11,128 nucleotides of DNA from Desulfurivibrio alkaliphilus (GCA_011048585.1 DSDS01000174.1:1-11128), one strand, 5' to 3'. Positions 1 through 9,181 are shown, counted from the stretch's first letter. Notes: generated by a model from the letters alone, not told the origin. A program made the numbers and translations.

Positions 1-25
1 CCTCCCACCTCCCTCCACCTCGAGG

Positions 26-61
26 AATCCGCCAGGCGCCCCAACTCGGCGCCGGCGGATT
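26..61. repeat. Strong inverted repeat upstream of clpB
   Basis: Left arm AATCCGCC (26-33) and GGCGCC (35-40), separated by one bulged A34, pairs perfectly with GGCGCC (48-53) and GGCGGATT (54-61) around a 7-base loop (41-47). The 14 bp, very GC-rich stem would form a stable hairpin. Only TTT (60-62) follows on the plus strand and there is no T-run on the minus strand, so it is not a classical intrinsic terminator. It could end an upstream transcript weakly. It is unlike the CIRCE operator, which has TTAGCACTC arms. The structure is certain on paper; its role is not. Confidence 0.6.
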
Positions 62-69
62 TCCCCTCC

Positions 70-98
70 TTGACAGGCCGGGGAGCCATTCTTACCTT
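70..98 (+). promoter_or_regulatory. Candidate clpB promoter
   Basis: TTGACA at 70-75 is a perfect -35 hexamer. It is followed after 17 bp by TACCTT (93-98), a poor -10 with 3 of 6 matches. The start site would fall near 105, leaving about 65 nt of leader before the clpB ATG. The element also resembles the CTTGAx -35 half of heat-shock (sigma-32) promoters, but I see no CCCCAT-type -10 at the right distance. Heat control is therefore plausible from the gene's identity but not shown by the sequence. Confidence 0.3.
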
Positions 99-169
99 CT
101 CCTAAGCGATTGGCGGTGTTCTTTGGCGTCGATCGTTGGTTAATTTACGCTCTAAAAGGGAGAATCGGG

Positions 170-2764
<2,595 letters not shown>

Positions 2765-2784
2765 GGGTCCCGCTCGATTTCGAC

Positions 2785-2826
2785 AAAAAAGCCCATGCTT
2801 CCCGGGTCGGGGAAGCATGGGCTTTT
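2785..2826. terminator. Bidirectional intrinsic terminator between clpB and nrfH
   Basis: A perfect 13-bp stem (GCCCATGCTTCCC at 2791-2803 with GGGAAGCATGGGC at 2810-2822) closes a 6-base loop. It is flanked by A6 (2785-2790) on the left and TTTTCTTTT (2823-2831) on the right, so both strands show a GC-rich hairpin followed by U-rich RNA. It lies 20 bp after the clpB stop and about 30 bp after the nrfH stop, exactly where two converging transcription units need a shared terminator. Confidence 0.93.
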
Positions 2827-2854
2827 CTTTTGCCGGGCCGGGGCCCGCTTGGGG

Positions 2855-3325
2855 TTACAGGCTCCAGCGGGTCGGAACGTTGCGCTGCTCCCGCATTTTT
2901 TTGACATGACCCGGTTCGTGGCACTCCACGCAACCCACCGCGTACTTGCGGTACTCCTCGTGCCGCTCCTTGAAGACCGGCCGGCTCTCCAGGATCTCCT
3001 CGGTCATGTGGCAGCCGACACAGTTGTCGGTGATCGCCTCCTTGTAGCTGGGAAGTTTGTCGTTATGGGGGTTTACCTGGCCACTGAGGGTCAGGTAAAC
3101 CTTGCGCAGCCCCTTGGTTTTATCGGTGATGGTGCCCTTGGTATGGCAGGAGATGCAGCCCACATCGGGATGATCGCTATGGTCCCAGGAAACCTTCTCG
3201 TAGGCGTGGCAGCTGATACAGAAGCTATCCGAGGAGGTTTTCCGGGCCATGACGCTGCTGGCTATCACGATAACCAAGGCGGCCACGCCCAAAATTATCC
3301 AGGTCTTCTGGCTTAGTTTGTTCAT
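2855..3325 (-). CDS. nrfH: NrfH-type tetrahaem quinol dehydrogenase subunit (NapC/NirT family)
   Basis: 156-residue membrane-anchored cytochrome c that takes electrons from the quinol pool and hands them to NrfA in the periplasm. One N-terminal hydrophobic segment (about 8-26) without a clear cleavage site serves as anchor. Four haem-attachment motifs follow: CISCH (36-40), CISCH (57-61), CVGCH (102-106) and CVECH (132-136). Spacing and the WDHSDH segment (47-52) fit NrfH. AAGGAG (3333-3338) lies 7 nt before the ATG. The gene follows nrfA on the same strand after a 78-bp gap, so the pair is probably one transcript ending at the 2785-2826 terminator. Oddities: haem 1 reads CISCHAY, whereas NrfH/NapC proteins normally have CxxCHxM with the Met as haem-1 ligand; Tyr42 stands in that place. 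The order nrfA-nrfH is also the reverse of the nrfHA order known from Wolinella and Desulfovibrio. A different NapC-like partner of NrfA is the alternative reading. Confidence 0.85.
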   Translation of the reverse strand: MNKLSQKTWIILGVAALVIVIASSVMARKTSSDSFCISCHAYEKVSWDHSDHPDVGCISCHTKGTITDKTKGLRKVYLTLSGQVNPHNDKLPSYKEAITDNCVGCHMTEEILESRPVFKERHEEYRKYAVGCVECHEPGHVKKMREQRNVPTRWSL

Positions 3326-3403
3326 GTCTTGGCTCCTTGGGGGAAGAACCCGGCCACAGGATATTCCCCTCTTGATTGCAAAGTTTCACCTAACCTCCAG
3401 GTG

Positions 3404-4903
3404 TTAGCGCAGTTTCTTGTTGCCGTCCCAGACCAGCTCCGCTTCCGGCAGTTTGGGCAGATACTTCAGCCATGGATGGGAGTCCAGGTGGGCCTGGCTC
3501 TGCTGGAGTTTGCGGCTGTGCTCCATGATTGGCGGCACCAGCTCCTGGATCGGGGCATCCAGCTTGGAGGCGATGGCGTAATTGGTGGCGCGGATCGCCA
3601 GTTGCACCGCCTCGTCGCTATACTGCTGGGATTTGGCCAGGGTGTCCATGGCCTTGGTGGGGTTATGGAAGCCGGCGGAGTTTTCAGCCGAAACATAATC
3701 CCAGAACCACTGCCCCTTGCGCACCATCTCCCGGGCTTCGGCCAGAACCTTCTGGTTCACCTCCGGGTGTTCCATGGCTTGGCGTACCGCTTCATGGGCC
3801 CGCACCGATTTCTCCTGGGCGATATTGAGCTGGCGCCAGACCCGCTGCTGGTGATACTCCACCCGCTGCCGCATCCAGGTGGGGGTTTTGTCGGAGTGGC
3901 AGGTCAGGCAGGCGGCCTTAATCCCCTCCTCGCTCTTGAGGGGGGAGGTCCAGTGGTGGGAGCTGATGGTGACGTTGGTGCCGATCTTGATCCGCGGCAT
4001 GTGACAATCGGCGCAGGCCACTCCGGCGGCGGCGTGGACGCTGTCGTGGAACGTCTCATATTCGGGGTGCTGGGTCTTGATCATCCGGGTCTTGGAGACC
4101 GCGTGGGTCCAATCGACAAAGGCGCCCTTGAAGCCGTCGGGATTGGCTTGGCCGTTGGCATAGAACTCATACATCTGCTCCGGATTCATCCCCTTGTCCC
4201 AGGGCAGGTGGGGCTTGGCCGCCACTCCGTGATCCTTGGTTTCAAAGTAGTACTCGTTGTGGCACTGGGCGCAGACCAGGGAGCGCATCTCGTCCCGGGA
4301 GGCCTCCCGCCAGTCCTTACCCTGCCGGGCCAGGGCCTCGGATAGCGGCACGCTGGTGATTACCAGTTCCATCTTGTTCTCCGGGTCATGGCAGTTCTGA
4401 CAACCAATGGAGTGTTTTTCGTAATCGAGTTGGGTCCGGTAGTCGTGAAAATTGGAGGACCAGAAGGCATCGCCGTGGGTTTTGAGCAGATCGGGGATGG
4501 CGGGGGTTTTGCAGTTCCAGCAGGTGGCGGGCAGGCCGGCCTGCTCGCTGTAGCGGTCCACCCGGTCGATATGCATAATGTCTTCCAGGGCGTTGGAGTG
4601 GCCCCGGGCCCGCTTATACTCGTAGCTGAAGGGATAGCCCAGCCAGAGGTTCTTCAGGTAGGGCTGGGCGTGCTTGTAGCCCACGGGCAGGGGGTTGATC
4701 CCGTCATGCTTGTTGTGGGGTACCGAGCCGGCATATTCGGTCATTTCGGTGGATTCGTTGTTTTTCAGGTAGGACTTGTACTGGGGCAGGTTTTTGAACC
4801 TGAGGTTGCCCTCCCCCAAGTCCTGGGCGGCCGACAGGGCCACCGTGACCGGCACCAGCAGGAGAGCCGCGGCGCTGATTGCGAACAGTTTTTTCTTCAT
4901 CAT
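3404..4903 (-). CDS. nrfA: NrfA pentahaem ammonia-forming cytochrome c nitrite reductase
   Basis: 499-residue periplasmic enzyme reducing nitrite to ammonium with six electrons. A signal peptide (MMKKK then a hydrophobic core, cleavage near Ala25/Ala26) directs Sec export. Haem motifs: the catalytic CWNCK (128-132), whose Lys is the NrfA-specific proximal ligand, then CQNCH (168-172), CAQCH (211-215), CADCH (297-301) and CLTCH (332-336). Catalytic residues are recognisable: Arg100 in RGH, Tyr218 in CHNEYYF and His279 in KTQHPE. The calcium-site residues Glu217, Tyr218, Lys276 and Gln278 are present too. The long helical C-terminus mediating dimerisation is complete. Two adjacent ATGs (4903 and 4900) share the ribosome site AGGAGG (4910-4915), so the start may be one codon shorter. 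nrfH follows on the same strand. The intergenic region upstream holds a damaged haem-motif frame and repeat boxes. No nrfIJ or other maturation genes are visible. Confidence 0.97.
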   Translation of the reverse strand: MMKKKLFAISAAALLLVPVTVALSAAQDLGEGNLRFKNLPQYKSYLKNNESTEMTEYAGSVPHNKHDGINPLPVGYKHAQPYLKNLWLGYPFSYEYKRARGHSNALEDIMHIDRVDRYSEQAGLPATCWNCKTPAIPDLLKTHGDAFWSSNFHDYRTQLDYEKHSIGCQNCHDPENKMELVITSVPLSEALARQGKDWREASRDEMRSLVCAQCHNEYYFETKDHGVAAKPHLPWDKGMNPEQMYEFYANGQANPDGFKGAFVDWTHAVSKTRMIKTQHPEYETFHDSVHAAAGVACADCHMPRIKIGTNVTISSHHWTSPLKSEEGIKAACLTCHSDKTPTWMRQRVEYHQQRVWRQLNIAQEKSVRAHEAVRQAMEHPEVNQKVLAEAREMVRKGQWFWDYVSAENSAGFHNPTKAMDTLAKSQQYSDEAVQLAIRATNYAIASKLDAPIQELVPPIMEHSRKLQQSQAHLDSHPWLKYLPKLPEAELVWDGNKKLR

Positions 4904-5015
4904 GAACTCCCTCCTTTGTTTTGATAAGCACCATAAACCAACTCGGCGAATGGTGATGGTTGATTACTCGGTGGCCTCCTGCCTGCTCTCCCTTAGGTTA
5001 AGGCTGATGGCGTGG
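4904..5015 (-). other. Leader between the small haem-motif frame and nrfA
   Basis: 112 bp read in the nrfA direction. It holds the strong nrfA ribosome site (complement of CTCCCTCCT, 4907-4915) and a short CCTTA/TAAGG inverted repeat (4991-5003). No intrinsic terminator separates the upstream haem-motif frame from nrfA, so co-transcription is possible. No -35/-10 pair in it convinced me. Confidence 0.4.
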
Positions 5016-5229
5016 TTAACGCGTCTTGGCGGTGGCCCGGCGCCGCTCTTCGATCCCCTTGTTTGGGGGGCGCCCATGTAGGCCCGGTCCACCAGGAGGG
5101 GGTCAACTCGGCGTGGCATTGACCGCAGTTGCGTTGATCCACCGAAGTTACCGGTTTAACCGTCGCCTGGACCCCGGCGGCGGACAAAGCTCTTTCCCGG
5201 CGCTATCCTCTCTCTTTTGCCATGGTCAT
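5016..5229 (-). pseudogene. Possible decayed small c-type cytochrome frame with one CxxCH motif
   Basis: On the minus strand an ATG (5229-5227) opens MTMAKERG, then meets an in-frame TAG (5205-5203). The frame continues as RRERALSAAGVQ and reaches CGQCH (5127-5113), followed by AELTPSWWTG. To this point the codons are GC3-rich like neighbouring genes. After a C6 tract (5070-5065) the original frame turns to implausible residues and stops at 4993, while the frame reached by removing one base reads PNKGIEERRRATAKTR and stops at 5016. One amber codon plus one homopolymer shift would thus restore about 70 residues with a single haem motif. No signal peptide is encoded, so haem attachment to this product is doubtful. 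It may be the remnant C-terminus of a larger multihaem protein, a short protein started at TTG 5187 behind GGGAAAGAG, or chance. I do not recognise a family. Confidence 0.4.
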
Positions 5230-5426
5230 ATTATTCGGTTTCGTCGTAAAGATGTGGTAAATATGGGGTAAATTACCTTTTCTGTGGGAACTTTTTACGT
5301 ATTGCCATATAGATAGATATTGCTCCGGAACGCAATTCTTAATGCTTCAGCTTACACTCTGGTCTATCACTTGCTTTTGGTAAAAGTCAAATGACAAATA
5401 ATTGCAAAGAAAAGAGGCAACAGCCG
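5230..5426. promoter_or_regulatory. AT-rich divergent regulatory region
   Basis: This stretch is clearly richer in A+T than the coding DNA on both sides. It lies between the minus-strand nrf side and the plus-strand dus gene, so it should carry both promoters. It contains the GTAAA boxes (5246-5272), an ATAGATAGATAT tract (5310-5321) and a TACACT hexamer (5353-5358) usable as a -10 for dus, although no good -35 stands 16-18 bp before it. On the minus strand TTTGACTTTT near 5390 resembles a -35 but has no good -10. I could not assign either promoter. No Fnr-type TTGAT-N4-ATCAA site and no HcpR-like TTGTGA/TCACAA palindrome was found. Confidence 0.4.
5245..5277. repeat. Three GTAAA boxes spaced exactly 11 bp, ending in a GGTAA/TTACC palindrome
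   Basis: GTAAA occurs at 5246-5250, 5257-5261 and 5268-5272, one helical turn apart. The last two share the longer GGTAAAT (5256-5262 and 5267-5273). The final copy is half of the perfect palindrome GGTAA-A-TTACC (5267-5277). Direct repeats phased by one turn are typical of tandem activator or repressor binding. The location fits control of the nrf genes, dus, or both. Confidence 0.45.
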
Positions 5427-6401
5427 ATGGGGTCGGCGGTCCTACACTTTGCCGGTCTGCGCGTCGATCCCCCCCTGCTGCTGGCCCCCATGGCCGGCCT
5501 GACCCACTCGGCCCTGCGGCGGCTGCTGCTGGAGCTGGGGGGGGTGGGGCTCTTGACCACCGAAATGCTGGCGGCTAAAAGGCTGCCCCACGATAATCCC
5601 CGCCTCTCTCCCTACCTGATTCGCCACGAGAGCGAGCGCCCCTTGGCCTATCAGTTGCTGCTGATTCGCCGGGAGGACGCGGCGCCGGCGGTGGAGACCC
5701 TGCACCGGCTGGGGGCCGAGGCCATCGATCTCAATCTGGGTTGTCCCGCTCCGGAGATTCGCCGTCTGGGCGGCGGCAGCCAGCTGATGGAGGAACCGGC
5801 CGCCGTCGGCCGCCTGGTGCGGGAGGTGCGGCGGCGCACCGGTTTGCCCCTCAGCGCCAAGATTCGCCTGGGGGAGGAGTTGGATGCCCGGCGGTTGCGG
5901 GATTTCTGTCTGATGCTGGAGGGGGAGGGGGTCGATCTGGTGACCGTGCATGCCCGGCTGCGTGGGGAGTCTTTTGGGCGCAAGCCCCGCTGGGAGTGGG
6001 TAGCCAAGGTTAAATCATGGCTTAAGATCCCGGTGGTGGCCAATGGCGGCATCTTTTCCGGGGCCGAGGCGGTCGAATGCCTGGCGGCGACCGGGGCCGA
6101 CGGTTTGATGATTGGCCGGGCCGCCGCCACCCACCCCTGGATTTTCCGGGAAATTGCCGTCCATTTCGGTTGTCCGGCCCCCCCGGAGTTTGATCGGACC
6201 GCCCTTTACCTTCGTTTCATCGCCTTGCTGGAGGAGAGTTTCCCCCCCGAGCGCCGCCTGGGCCGCCTTAAGGAGTTCACCCACTACTACGCCCGCAATT
6301 ATCGTTTCGGCCACTGGCTGGCCGCAAAGGTCCAGGCCAGTGGCACCATGGAGCAGGCCAGCGATCGCGTGGCCCAATTTTTTCGCCAGAACAGTCGGTA
6401 G
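5427..6401 (+). CDS. dus: tRNA-dihydrouridine synthase (Dus family)
   Basis: 324-residue FMN- and NADPH-dependent enzyme reducing uridine to dihydrouridine in tRNA D-loop positions, acting in the cytoplasm. The TIM-barrel half begins with LLAPMAGLTHSALRRLL. Key elements: the catalytic Cys106 in NLGCP, Lys145 in SAKIRLG, His175 in VTVHARLRG, and phosphate-binding loops VVANGGI (about 203-209) and MIGRAA (about 228-233). A helical domain with HYYARNYR follows. The segment after the Cys, APEIRRLGGGSQLM, is looser than the usual PxxKVxxxGxGxxL, so I do not assign DusA, DusB or DusC. The ATG at 5427 has AAGAGG (5412-5417) 9 nt upstream. An in-frame ATG at 5391 lacks such a site and would add a poorly conserved-looking tail. 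Its 3' end faces fieF with only 36 bp between stops and no clear terminator hairpin. Confidence 0.93.
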   Translation: MGSAVLHFAGLRVDPPLLLAPMAGLTHSALRRLLLELGGVGLLTTEMLAAKRLPHDNPRLSPYLIRHESERPLAYQLLLIRREDAAPAVETLHRLGAEAIDLNLGCPAPEIRRLGGGSQLMEEPAAVGRLVREVRRRTGLPLSAKIRLGEELDARRLRDFCLMLEGEGVDLVTVHARLRGESFGRKPRWEWVAKVKSWLKIPVVANGGIFSGAEAVECLAATGADGLMIGRAAATHPWIFREIAVHFGCPAPPEFDRTALYLRFIALLEESFPPERRLGRLKEFTHYYARNYRFGHWLAAKVQASGTMEQASDRVAQFFRQNSR

Positions 6402-6437
6402 TCCAGGCCGGAGGCAGGCGGGCCGGCAAAACGTGGC

Positions 6438-7382
6438 CTAGCCGCGGGGGCCGGATTGAGGGCCGCAAGCTGGGTTGTTGCCGGCGGTTTGCCAGGGAGT
6501 GCAGAGGTTGGCCGGGTCCTGATGGATGGTGATGTCGGCCCCGGGAAAGGCGCTTTCCAGCCGTCGCTCTATCCGGCGGCAGATGGCGTGGGCCTCAAAC
6601 AGCGGCAGGTGGGCGGCCAAATCCAGGTGAAACTGGATGATCTTGGTCTGGCCCGACTGGCGGGTGCGCAGATCGTGAAAACCCAGTACCCGCCCTTCGG
6701 CCAGGGCGATCTCCCGGATCTGCCGTTTGATCTCTTCGGCCAGTTCCCGATCCATCAGGTGCTGGACCGCCTCATGGACGATTTTGCCGGCGCTGTACAG
6801 AATGTAGAGGGCGATCCCCAGGGCCAGCAGCGGATCGGCTCGCAACCAGCCCTGTTGGGCCAGCAGCAGGGCGGCGATGGTCACCAGGCTGGACAGGATG
6901 TCGGTGACATAATGGAGGGAGTCGGCCTTGATCGCCACCGAGCCGGTGCGGAGCACCACCCGCCGCTGGAAGATCACCAGGGCGATGGTCAGCGCCAGGG
7001 CGAAGATCATCACCCCCAGCCCGGCGTCCAGGTTCTCCAACTCACGTGGGTTGAGCAGCCGGTTGATGGTATAAATGGCCAGGAAAACGGCGCTGCCGGC
7101 GATGAATGAGGCCTGGGCCAGTCCGGCCAGCGATTCCGCTTTGCCATGGCCGAAGCGATGGTCCCGGTCCGCGCCCTTAAGGGAATAGCGGACGGCCAGC
7201 AGGTTGATGGCCGAGGCGGCCAGGTCCATCAGGGAGTCCACCAGCGAGGCCAGCAGGCTGGCCGCCCCGGTAAGGTGCCAGGCCACCAGCTTGACGGTGA
7301 TCAGGGTCAGGGCGGTGGCCACCGAAGCGGCGGTCACCAGCTTCAGCAGCCGGATGTTTTCCTGGAGTTGTTCGCCGCTCAT
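6438..7382 (-). CDS. fieF: FieF/YiiP-type cation diffusion facilitator (divalent metal exporter)
   Basis: 314-residue inner-membrane proton antiporter exporting Zn2+, Fe2+ or similar ions. The sequence aligns along its length with E. coli YiiP as I know it, shifted by four residues. Transport site A is Asp49, Asp53, His157 and Asp161 (LVDSLMD and HYVTD). Site B is Asp72, His75 and His79 in ADRDHRFGHGKAE. The cytoplasmic dinuclear site has His236 in FHDLRTRQSG, His252, His265, His287 and Asp289 in IHQDP. Six membrane helices fall in residues 12-200, and a C-terminal metal-sensing domain follows. A 20-residue tail with two Cys is extra. The start ATG overlaps the stop of the radical SAM gene (ATGA, 7379-7382), implying translational coupling. 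The DDDH-type site predicts Zn/Fe/Cd transport, but the in vivo metal cannot be read from sequence. Confidence 0.93.
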   Translation of the reverse strand: MSGEQLQENIRLLKLVTAASVATALTLITVKLVAWHLTGAASLLASLVDSLMDLAASAINLLAVRYSLKGADRDHRFGHGKAESLAGLAQASFIAGSAVFLAIYTINRLLNPRELENLDAGLGVMIFALALTIALVIFQRRVVLRTGSVAIKADSLHYVTDILSSLVTIAALLLAQQGWLRADPLLALGIALYILYSAGKIVHEAVQHLMDRELAEEIKRQIREIALAEGRVLGFHDLRTRQSGQTKIIQFHLDLAAHLPLFEAHAICRRIERRLESAFPGADITIHQDPANLCTPWQTAGNNPACGPQSGPRG

Positions 7383-8677
7383 TCCTGCTTACCGGGCGGG
7401 TTGAAGTAGCCGAACTCCAGGTCGGGGAATTTTTGGCGCAGGGCCCGGTGCCAGGCGGCAATCCCCATGGCGGGGCCGGTGGGTTGAAAGTCGAGGGCGT
7501 CCAGATACCAGTCCATATCCATATTTAAATTGCGCAACTGGATAAAGTCGGGCCGGTGGCGGGCGATCAGTTCGCACAGAGCCGAAAACTCCGCCGGATC
7601 ATCGGAAAAACCCGGCAGGACAAAGTAGTTCAGGGAGACGAACTTCCCGTCCCTCTTCATCAGGTCGATGGATTCCTTGACCTGGGTCAGGTTGAAATCC
7701 AGCGGCCGGTAGTAACGCTGGTGGTATCGCTCCTGGGCGCTGTTGAGACTGATCCGGATGGCATCCAGGCCGGCGGCGCTCAAACGCTCCACCGCCTCCG
7801 GTCGTCCGGCATTGGTGTTGCAGTTGATCCGGCCCCGCCGGGTGCGGCGGCGGATACTGGTGATCGCCTCGGCGATCACCGCGGCCTGGAGCAGGGGCTC
7901 TCCTTCGCAACCCTGCCCGAAACTGACCACATGCCCGGTTTTTTCCAGATGGCTGGTCGCGATTTCGGCGATCTCCGCCGGAGTCGGCACGAAAGCGATC
8001 CGTTCCTGGGTGGAAGGGCAGCAGCCCGAGGGCTGGAGGGAGATGCAGCCCAGGCAGCGGGCGTTGCAGGAGGGCGATGTGGGCAGGGGGGCCTCCCAGC
8101 GATCCATGAAGTAGTTGACCGCCGCCGGGCAGCCGTAGGTGAGGGAGCATTTACCCAGATGCTGGATCAGGCGGTTGTTGGGTCGGGCCGCCAGCCGGCG
8201 CCGGGTTTGGCGGGCGATCTCCTGGGGGCGGTAACGGTTGGGTTCCTGGCGGCGATCACTGTCGCTGCGCCAGGCACAGACCCAGAACCTGCCCCGGTGC
8301 CAGCCCACCGCCGTGTAGGCGAAAAGGGGCAGGGCCGGGGCCTGATCATTGGCCTTGCGGTAGGCGGCCCAGAGGATGGAGGTGTGGGCCGGGGCCATAA
8401 AGGCGGCCACCGCTTGGGCCGGGGCCCCGGGCTGTTCGGGGTCCTCCTCCAGCAGCAGCGGCTCGCCGCTGACGGGGTCGAAGCCCACCGGGTGCCGATC
8501 GGGGAGGACAAAAAGTTCGCTGCCCGCCGGCAGCGGAATCAGGGTCTCCAGGGTGGGGAGCTTAAAATCCCGGCCGCTGCGGCCGGCCAGCAGGAGATCG
8601 GGCAGATCCTTGACCCGGCCAGCGGCATCGGCATAAACCAGGCTGGGAATTTTATGGGGCCGGGATGGGCGAGACAT
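7379..8677 (-). CDS. Radical SAM protein of unknown function
   Basis: 432 residues from the chosen ATG. The radical SAM cluster motif CNARCLGC (204-211; CxxxCxxC) and the SAM-binding GEP in FGQGCEGEP (259-261) mark a cytoplasmic enzyme that cleaves S-adenosylmethionine with a [4Fe-4S] cluster. The N-terminal 200 residues are not a domain I recognise. Further cysteines at 177 and 183 (GKCSLTYGC), 219-220 (SGCCPS) and 257 could hold an auxiliary cluster. The C-terminus contains a barrel-like ISLNSAQ strand and an ILMKRDGKFV-like helix. The ATG at 8677 has no strong ribosome site; a TTG at 8728 would add 17 residues but has AGGAG directly against it. Its stop overlaps the fieF start, and ssb lies 93 bp upstream on the same strand, so the three may be co-transcribed. 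Substrate unknown; family membership is firm, function is not. Confidence 0.85.
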   Translation of the reverse strand: MSRPSRPHKIPSLVYADAAGRVKDLPDLLLAGRSGRDFKLPTLETLIPLPAGSELFVLPDRHPVGFDPVSGEPLLLEEDPEQPGAPAQAVAAFMAPAHTSILWAAYRKANDQAPALPLFAYTAVGWHRGRFWVCAWRSDSDRRQEPNRYRPQEIARQTRRRLAARPNNRLIQHLGKCSLTYGCPAAVNYFMDRWEAPLPTSPSCNARCLGCISLQPSGCCPSTQERIAFVPTPAEIAEIATSHLEKTGHVVSFGQGCEGEPLLQAAVIAEAITSIRRRTRRGRINCNTNAGRPEAVERLSAAGLDAIRISLNSAQERYHQRYYRPLDFNLTQVKESIDLMKRDGKFVSLNYFVLPGFSDDPAEFSALCELIARHRPDFIQLRNLNMDMDWYLDALDFQPTGPAMGIAAWHRALRQKFPDLEFGYFNPPGKQE

Positions 8678-8710
8678 TTTAACGGTTTGGCTCCGGGGCT
8701 GGTCCCGTAT

Positions 8711-8736
8711 GGCAGGAGCCGGCGGCAACTCCTGCC
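8711..8736. repeat. 8-bp inverted repeat between ssb and the radical SAM gene
   Basis: GGCAGGAG (8711-8718) pairs perfectly with CTCCTGCC (8729-8736) across a 10-base loop. No T-run follows on either strand, so it is not an intrinsic terminator. On the minus-strand transcript the 5' arm contains AGGAG, the best ribosome-site-like sequence upstream of the radical SAM gene, and the hairpin would hide it. A regulatory use is speculative. Confidence 0.4.
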
Positions 8737-8770
8737 GGTAAGATTCAACGCTGTCGGTTCGAGGCCCGAA

Positions 8771-9181
8771 TCAGAAGGGGACGTCGTCACCCATGGAGGG
8801 TTCGGGGAAGGGGGGCTCCTCGCCGGCCTGGGAGCCGTAACCGCCGCCACCGCCGCCTTTGGGCGAGAGCATCTTCATCTCCCGAGCCACAATTTCGGTG
8901 GTGTAGCGCTCCACCCCATCCTTGTCCTGCCACTTCCGGGTCTGGATGCGCCCCTCGATATAGACCCGGGACCCTTTGGAGAGGTATTCGCCGCAGATCT
9001 CCCCCAAGCGCTTGAAGGCCACAATCCGGTGCCATTCAGTCTGCTCCTCCTTGCTGCCGTCGGGTTTTTTCCAGGTTTCGCTGGTGGCGATCCGGAAGGA
9101 GGCGACGGCGTCGCCGCTTTGGGTGTAGCGGACCTCGGGGTCGGCCCCCAAGTTACCGATAAGAATAGCTTTGTTGATCAT
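8771..9181 (-). CDS. ssb: Single-stranded DNA-binding protein Ssb
   Basis: 136-residue cytoplasmic protein that coats single-stranded DNA in replication, repair and recombination and recruits partner enzymes. It opens with the family signature MINKAILIGNLGADPEVRY, followed by the OB fold (about 1-105) including TEWHRIVAFKRLGEICGEYLSKG and VYIEGRIQTRKW. A short Gly-rich linker (about 109-116) and the acidic partner-binding tip DDVPF at the C-terminus complete it. The length is shorter than E. coli SSB (178 aa) because of a brief linker, which is common. GAGGAG lies 6 nt upstream of the ATG, and a strong sigma-70-like promoter is found at 9230-9258. It is the first gene of a minus-strand series with the radical SAM gene and fieF. 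Confidence 0.97.
   Translation of the reverse strand: MINKAILIGNLGADPEVRYTQSGDAVASFRIATSETWKKPDGSKEEQTEWHRIVAFKRLGEICGEYLSKGSRVYIEGRIQTRKWQDKDGVERYTTEIVAREMKMLSPKGGGGGGYGSQAGEEPPFPEPSMGDDVPF

Noticed and set aside
110..169. Upstream in-frame ATG extending ClpB by 20 residues
   Set aside because: No ribosome site, and the added residues do not fit ClpB N-termini; ATG 170 has AGGGAG at the right distance.
3387..3403. CACCT/AGGTG inverted repeat between nrfA and nrfH
   Set aside because: Only 5 bp with no T-run; too short to call an attenuator.
3329..4924. Two plus-strand frames (338 and 178 codons) antisense to nrfA
   Set aside because: Low-complexity Leu/Gly/Val products opposite a fully motif-verified NrfA; no initiation signals.
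5026..5271. 81-codon plus-strand frame upstream of dus
   Set aside because: No ribosome site or recognisable motif; it lies antisense to the haem-motif frame, which has the more gene-like codons.
6402..6437. Possible terminator between the convergent dus and fieF genes
   Set aside because: The 36-bp gap has GGCCGG runs but no stem of useful length and no T-run.
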